From Trametopsis cervina (Eukaryota; Basidiomycota; Agaricomycetes; Polyporales; Irpicaceae), in assembly GCA_022385755.1 (NCBI GenBank), contig MU278359.1:372001-436000 (forward strand): 64,000 nt of DNA, in the 5' to 3' direction. A program made the position numbers and the translations under genes. Under the pieces are notes generated by a model. The model made no database searches and was not told the DNA's origin. It was given only the letters and a program-made list of their open reading frames with translations. Numbering within the stretch: position 1 is the stretch's first letter; the number at the start of each line of letters is the position of its first letter. Shown here in pieces: positions 57,409-64,000 of the stretch.

Positions 57409-58903
57409 CTACCCCTCATGTGTTATAGGGAACTCTGTCTCCACCGATCTAGGACTTTGATATGCAACGTCGTTCACTTGAGGACTTCTGAATGCCATGG
57501 ACGACCTCGTCGTGAGCTGCACAACGTGATATGGAGCGTCATCGGTAACAGTGGGAGTAGGTGTTTCTTCCTGCTGCTTGAGATCGCCTACGAGTTCGAA
57601 ACTCTGGGAGGGCAGAGCCGTATGGTCTTCGATTGACCCCACTATTCCCATCATGCGTTCGGCCTTTGGACGATGTGATGCTGCTGAGCGTTGAAAGACC
57701 TCTGGATTATCGCCATAACTCAGCCTTAGAGACACTAGGACTATGACCATGGTAGGATAGATCGTCTACACCACGAATGAGAACAGGTCATAAAGCGAGT
57801 GGCGGAAAATTGGGGTCTGACCGTGAGTTGTGTGATGATGGGGAGAAGCACATAGATGCCGTTGGTGGTGGAGGTCCAGACGATAATCTTGATTATCTGC
57901 AGTGGCCTTAAGGGTCACATCGTGCAGGGGAACGGCCGAAGGAGAGGAGCGTACCCATGTAATGCAGTATAAGGCTCCCGATTCTACGACTAGTGTGAGT
58001 ATATAGTTGTTCCTGCTCCTGTGCATGAGGTAGGGTGCGGCATCCTTTCGGTGCGACCTGAGCGCCCTCGTTGTTTAGCTTGGACCACATACGAGGCCAA
58101 AGGGTTCTCACTTGTACTTCCAGCCAACCATCAGAGCGGCAGTCAAATTGGTGGAGAAGGTCAACATAATGAAAGCAATCCCCCATATTGAGCTTCCTTG
58201 TCTCTGTACGAATGCGTAGTCTGGGTGCGTCGCAATTGCGTTCGCCCGAGTTTCGAATACGGCGGCAACTGAGTAGATGGTGATGTTGGTCAGCGCCCAG
58301 GAGGACAAGTGGGATAGAAACGTACCCAAGCTCGCTAACCAAAGTATCATAGGTGGTATAAGATATATATGTTTACGATTCCATAGGATCCATGCCCGCC
58401 ATATGATTATTAGATCTCCAAGAAGACACTGGTACGAGTGTCAGATTATAGACTCCTCTGACATAAGTTGGCGACGTACGATTATATCTTCTAGAAGAAT
58501 TGTCAGCCATACGCTTACTCTGTCTCCTGTTGGGGTTGATGCGGTGACTACTGATGCGTCGGAGAGAGACCCTTCGACGATGTAATGAGATAATATTGCG
58601 AGGTATGCTGTGGACAGGCCGAACATGACCAGGAGGAAGCACGATAACCAAACGGTGACCCTATCTCTTGACTTGCTGGTCCTAAAATCACAGGAGTCAG
58701 CAGACTGGGTAATGTGCTCGGGCAAGGGATTACTCGAGCAGGAAGACCGCTATCGAGCTCAACAACACATTCCCTCCTAATTCATGGATTAGTCGTCGCA
58801 GATGAGAGTGCGGTCTGGGATTGTGCACACCATAGAAGATGGCCTGGCTAATCAGCCCAGCCAGCTGGGCCCGAGGAGATGACAGTCCTCGTACGCCCGG
58901 CAT
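57409..58903 (-). CDS. Seven-helix membrane protein of a basidiomycete family
   Basis: Eight exons (58831-58903, 58734-58776, 58480-58681, 58326-58428, 58112-58268, 57955-58057, 57822-57896, 57409-57765) give 370 residues. Seven hydrophobic helices are visible, among them NVLLSSIAVFLLE, VWLSCFLLVMFGLSTAYLAI, LLGDLIIIWRAWILW, WGIAFIMLTFSTNLTAALMV and LVVESGALYCITW. The WRAWILW and ESGALYC strings recur in a large, uncharacterised group of mushroom membrane proteins that look receptor-like. The N-terminus is only about 25 residues before the first helix; the C-terminal 100 residues are polar and disordered. Function is unknown. Splice phases close through all eight exons. Confidence 0.82.
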
Positions 58904-60702
58904 AGCGACGTTGTGTAGGCCTCAAGAGTCAGGAGGGGAAAACACTGCGGTCGTGGGCAAGGGAGGACCGCGCGGAACGTCTGTTGATAAAAGATCGCCT
59001 AACGAACTTTGGATGAATGATGGCGTTCATTTTGGCATTTGAATCCGAGATGGTCGGTGAACACACCGTGACCCATTCGATGCAGCACTGACGGCTGCAG
59101 TCGATGCATCAGGGACAAAAGCATCTGGGTGTGTGAGATTACTGCGTTCTCTACAAGTCACCAGAACAAGACCATTGCATCCGGAAAGACCATCGCAATT
59201 GAAAGATGTGCAGGTGGGAGATCGGCCATCAGGGTTCAATAAGGCATCCCATGTTCATCACCAGCGAAACAAGGCGCGGAGATGTACTGTAAGTGCTTGA
59301 GTGCTGACTCTGCGCAATATCATCTTCCTCTGGCCATAGCAAATGGTTTGGTACATACATCACGCCTTAACAATCCAGATAGATGCTGGCTTTGAATGCT
59401 TTTGCAAGAGTTCCTGGCCTGAGTCCAGTATACTCACGGTACAATCCACAATCAACAGGTGGATGGCGATAATCAACGAAGCTGATGATGAACGCTGAGT
59501 CGTGAGCCGTCCTCCATTCTGTATTGGGTCCGCATGCTGCTCAGGTAAACCGGCTTAATGTACAACGTGAAGACAGCGGTCTGCCATGGAAACATTTCAG
59601 CAGGAACGAACTCGACAAGTGAAAGGTATAAGCATCTTACATCATGGATATGTCTTCAAACTTCCTTCAGTGCTGTAACAGGCTCTGCGTTGTATGTATA
59701 CTGTAATTGGCGGGCGAATCATGGGGCACTCAGAAGTGTGCTTACGGTGAATCTAGTTTGTCAAGTCACCGTTCGCGAACAGAAAGGCCCGAGGAGAAGT
59801 CAAACACTTTCGGCGCTAACCTTATGTGTCGGGGTCTGAGTCAGTACAAGTCGGTGCACTCACACACACTCTACCATTCAGCTCCTCAACATCCCCCCTT
59901 CAAGTTGTAGGTCCCACCAAGCAAAGCTGCTTAACTGCCCATCCCGGAGGACTGTATAGCCCCTTTCCAACTACGAATGTCGCTTGATTGGACGGCAATC
60001 GATTCCAGTCGCCCAATACTGGACATACAGGGTGCCAATTCGGTACGACGATCACACTGCTAGACAACCACCACTCTATCTTACTGTAATATCAGTACCA
60101 TGTTGATCCAGATTCAGATTGAAGAGATTTTGGTAGCACTACCCACCATTGGCAGCGCCTCCAACAAAGATCCTGAACCGTCCCTCAGGCGTCATTAAGG
60201 ATTTCCCACGAAGACGCACTTGCAGGGATCATACCGGTACACACAACACAACAGCTAGATGAGTCTCGTGCCAATGCTCATCCCTGTGTATTTCATTGGT
60301 AAATAGGATGTCTCCCATGGACTGGCTGCTTTCGAAAGCACAGTGCTAGAGCCCGTTGGGACTCTTCTACCGAAAGCAGGGTGTAAAGGCTTCATGCATT
60401 GCAGCGTACCCGGACGGTCAGGATCAGCGCCGACTTCGGGCTGAAGCCGGCGGCGCAGATTCTAACCCTCCGGATAGCTTTACAACGCACTTCGACATCA
60501 TCCTCCATCGAAGAGGGAATGGCGCACGCCGAGACTCATCATACTCCTACAGGACAATATATATGGGCGGCCGCACTATCACAATAAAATATCGTGACTA
60601 TCTAAGCGTATTCAAAACTCGTTCTTTCGTCTTTAATAATTGTACACTTTGGGTTATCTCATAGGGCTGCTATCTGTTGTCATCGCATCTGGGTTGCTTT
60701 TT
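58904..60702. other. Long intergenic region
   Basis: About 1.8 kb. There are a few open stretches (59.0-59.25, 59.55-59.9 and 60.35-60.65 kb), but none has codon character or recognisable domains. Confidence 0.35.
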
Positions 60703-62173
<1,471 letters not shown>

Positions 62174-62240
62174 TGCAGATGCTGAGTCCTCGAGATACGC
62201 TGGAGGAAAGTGAGGGACTTACTGGTGGCGTGCATGGGAG

Positions 62241-62247
62241 TTATATA
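62241..62247 (-). promoter_or_regulatory. TATA box of the MDR gene
   Basis: TATATAA on the minus strand lies about 70 bp upstream of the ATG at 62173. Confidence 0.6.
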
Positions 62248-62655
62248 CTGCAGAACCTTCCCCAGCGATAAGCGCTGTGTTCTGCTTATCAATCACAGTT
62301 CACGTCATACCCAGGTAACATTGGCAAAAATGAGATTATTCAGCGAAAACTCTATAGCTGGAGCCCCTAGTGAACACGGAACTTTCGGAATAGACACTTT
62401 CTGCACTTCATTTGTGAGCAACATGAGACCGAACCCGACGTTCGAAGGGCCACATCCGGATTCATGACTGCACAAAATATTCTTCCTCTTCTGGAAGTTA
62501 TAGCAAATTGTCCCGGCGCATATAGAATACTTGTGCAACTTCGAGCTCAGCTTCCCCTGTGACGAAGGTCGCGCTGCCCTTCGTCGGGATAATTGACCGA
62601 ATCCACATAAGGCAAAGCCGCTCTTTGTGGCGTGCGCGGGAATGTGGATCTGTCG

Positions 62656-62679
62656 CTACAAAAAGCGCCCGCTTTGTAG
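62656..62679. repeat. Inverted repeat touching the tRNA
   Basis: CTACAAAAAGC, a four-base loop, then GCTTTGTAG: two arms that pair over nine bases with one bulged A. It ends directly before the first base of the tRNA. Confidence 0.6.
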
Positions 62680-62761
62680 TCCCTGGTAGTATATCGGTTA
62701 GTACACGCGCCTGTCACTTTGCGGTGCGCGCGAAAGCGGGGTTCGACTCCCCGCCAGGGAG
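62680..62761 (+). tRNA. tRNA-Asp (GTC) with a 10-nt intron
   Basis: The acceptor arm TCCCTGG pairs with CCAGGGA before the discriminator G. D arm GTATATCGGTTAGTAC, anticodon stem CGCGC/GCGCG with loop C-T-G-T-C-A giving anticodon GTC (Asp), T arm CGGGG-TTCGACT-CCCCG. The mature form has 72 bases; about ten extra bases (62717-62726) lie just 3' of the anticodon loop position 37, the usual place for a nuclear tRNA intron. A run of T at 62765-62770 serves as Pol III terminator. Confidence 0.93.
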
Positions 62762-62764
62762 TAA

Positions 62765-62770
62765 TTTTTT
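62765..62770 (+). terminator. RNA polymerase III terminator
   Basis: A run of six T four bases after the 3' end of tRNA-Asp. Confidence 0.8.
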
Positions 62771-63288
62771 ATGGAATGTTTCCATAGCGCAACCACGCAC
62801 TGGTCAGATCCACACGCGTGCAGCACGGTCATGCCTTCACCGGCAGACGACTGCCACATACCAGACAACAAGGAATACTGCTGGAACGAAACACACGTTG
62901 GTAATACACATCATAATCCTGACGAGCTTTCCAAGCAAAATTGTGAATTGAGGTGGAGGATATATACTTGACTAACAGATTCAGCGTGAAAGATGGTTGA
63001 GATGACGGATCCGTGCGCTTCATTAATAAACTACGATGTCGACTTGCAACAAGAAGAGTGGGAAGATGACGGGAGGGGAAATGAATGAACCTAGAAATGA
63101 CCGTGGCTGTCCGCAGATGTTGCCGAATGAATTCCGATGAGCCCGGCAACCGAGCAATAAGACAAAACATGACTGAAGAGGAGATAGTGGAGGAGATGAT
63201 GAGACCAGCCCGAGTCGAGGCACTGCTGGCAGCGCGAAGCGTTTTGAGAGTTGCGAGACATTGTATTTAGTTGTGCTTGTGTGCACTC
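62771..63288. other. Intergenic region
   Basis: About 500 bp between the tRNA and the 3' end of the last gene; no supported coding content. Confidence 0.4.
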
Positions 63289-64000
63289 TCAGAATAATTT
63301 AGAGACGCGCCATCGGGATTTCGACGCTTGTACTTCCTCGATGACACTCTGCGCCCAGTCTTCTTCAACGGTCGACTCGATGCCCACATCGATCGAAGGT
63401 GTCAAGGACGTTCGCGAAGTAGACGCCGCAGGAAGGGAGCGAGCAAAGGGTTGCTGGGGTGAATCTGCGGCAGGCGGCGGGTCTGTGTTGGGTACCAATG
63501 ATATCAGCGACTTTGACCGGCCACGGAAGTAGTCAGCAATAGGTGTCTGTTGAGGCGTGGAAAACAATGACGACCCGGATGAAGAGTCGTTCCGCTCCCG
63601 CCCTTGCCAGTCAGACTCCTTCGCAGCCAGGAGATCACCAGAGCTTGAGCCATGCTGAGAAGAGTTCTCTGGCCCCGTTGCATCGAATAAATGGATGGGC
63701 GACGACGAAATAGGAGTATCTAAGATGGGAGGTGCTGGCGACACATCGAGCTGAACGGTAGGCGGCGCTTGTATTGTGTCCGCAGAAGTGATCGCACTAT
63801 CCCGTCGTGATTGAGCGGGGGACGACGACGTCAGCGATGATAGCGATTTCTTCGAGAAGAGTAGATGCAGCGAGGGACGCTTCGGCCGGTGTGACCATGT
63901 CGATGACGCACCAGGGCTACCCGGATCCGACTTGCCCAGCGGAGGGAAAGACAGTAGGGCGAGAGACTTTCTTGGCGAGATAGGGGTGCGAGGGGAGTTA
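63289..64000 (-). CDS. Serine/proline-rich protein, 3' part (runs off the window)
   Basis: An open frame of about 237 codons ends at the stop at 63289 and stays open to the window edge, so the N-terminal part lies outside. The visible part is disordered: many SSP, TP and PP motifs, repeated basic-serine clusters (SPRKSLALLSF; FSKKSLSSLTSSS; RGRSKSLISL) and a final acidic-to-basic helix ending RWRVSKLF. No globular domain can be recognised. The K-S-L repeats could be phosphorylation or docking sites. Function is unknown. Confidence 0.65.
   Translation of the reverse strand, partial: NSPRTPISPRKSLALLSFPPLGKSDPGSPGASSTWSHRPKRPSLHLLFSKKSLSSLTSSSPAQSRRDSAITSADTIQAPPTVQLDVSPAPPILDTPISSSPIHLFDATGPENSSQHGSSSGDLLAAKESDWQGRERNDSSSGSSLFSTPQQTPIADYFRGRSKSLISLVPNTDPPPAADSPQQPFARSLPAASTSRTSLTPSIDVGIESTVEEDWAQSVIEEVQASKSRWRVSKLF

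Larger units (their letters stand above)
62174..62679. other. Region between MDR gene and tRNA
   Basis: About 500 bp that holds the MDR promoter and, on its right-hand side, an inverted repeat at about 62656-62679 just before the tRNA gene. Confidence 0.45.

Overview
The window is nuclear DNA of a filamentous basidiomycete, most likely an Agaricomycete and probably a polypore-type wood decayer; the species cannot be told from the sequence. The grounds are dense genes with many 50-60 bp introns, an intact Plavaka-family transposon next to a DUF6532-type gene, F-box genes, multi-pass membrane proteins of a basidiomycete type, a Zn2Cys6 factor and a fungal CDC24. Gene models below were assembled by hand from splice signals and reading phase; where exon lengths are given they close in frame.

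Layout. 0.5-12 kb: an NmrA-like dehydrogenase, an unknown membrane-associated protein, a 943-residue disordered protein, a SUR7/PalI four-helix protein and a small membrane protein. 12-31 kb is accessory: three C-rich degenerate repeat arrays (about 13.8-14.9, 16.8-17.2 and 26.2-26.8 kb), AT-rich tracts, coding scraps, a Zn2Cys6 regulator that stops before its expected effector domain, a two-gene Plavaka element (17.8-23.15 kb), a relic of fatty acid synthase, and an F-box pseudogene. 31-34.4 kb: CDC24. 34.4-37.8 kb: no gene supported. 37.8-64 kb is a conserved gene block: THI6, a PhyH dioxygenase, a GATA-like zinc-finger protein, a Rap1-like BRCT/Myb protein, a seven-helix membrane protein, a GH63-like glucosidase, an intronless F-box protein, another seven-helix membrane protein, an MDR oxidoreductase, an intron-containing tRNA-Asp, and the 3' end of a serine-rich protein running off the window.

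There are no operons. Neighbours have unrelated jobs (polarity, thiamine, telomere or chromatin, glycan processing). The only obvious functional pair is the transposase and its divergent partner, whose start codons are 56 bp apart. Points worth a second look are the triple Myb repeat of the Rap1-like protein, the apparently complete Plavaka element with an abutting synthase relic, four GC-AG introns, microexons inside catalytic or DNA-binding motifs, and the recurrent C-rich arrays.
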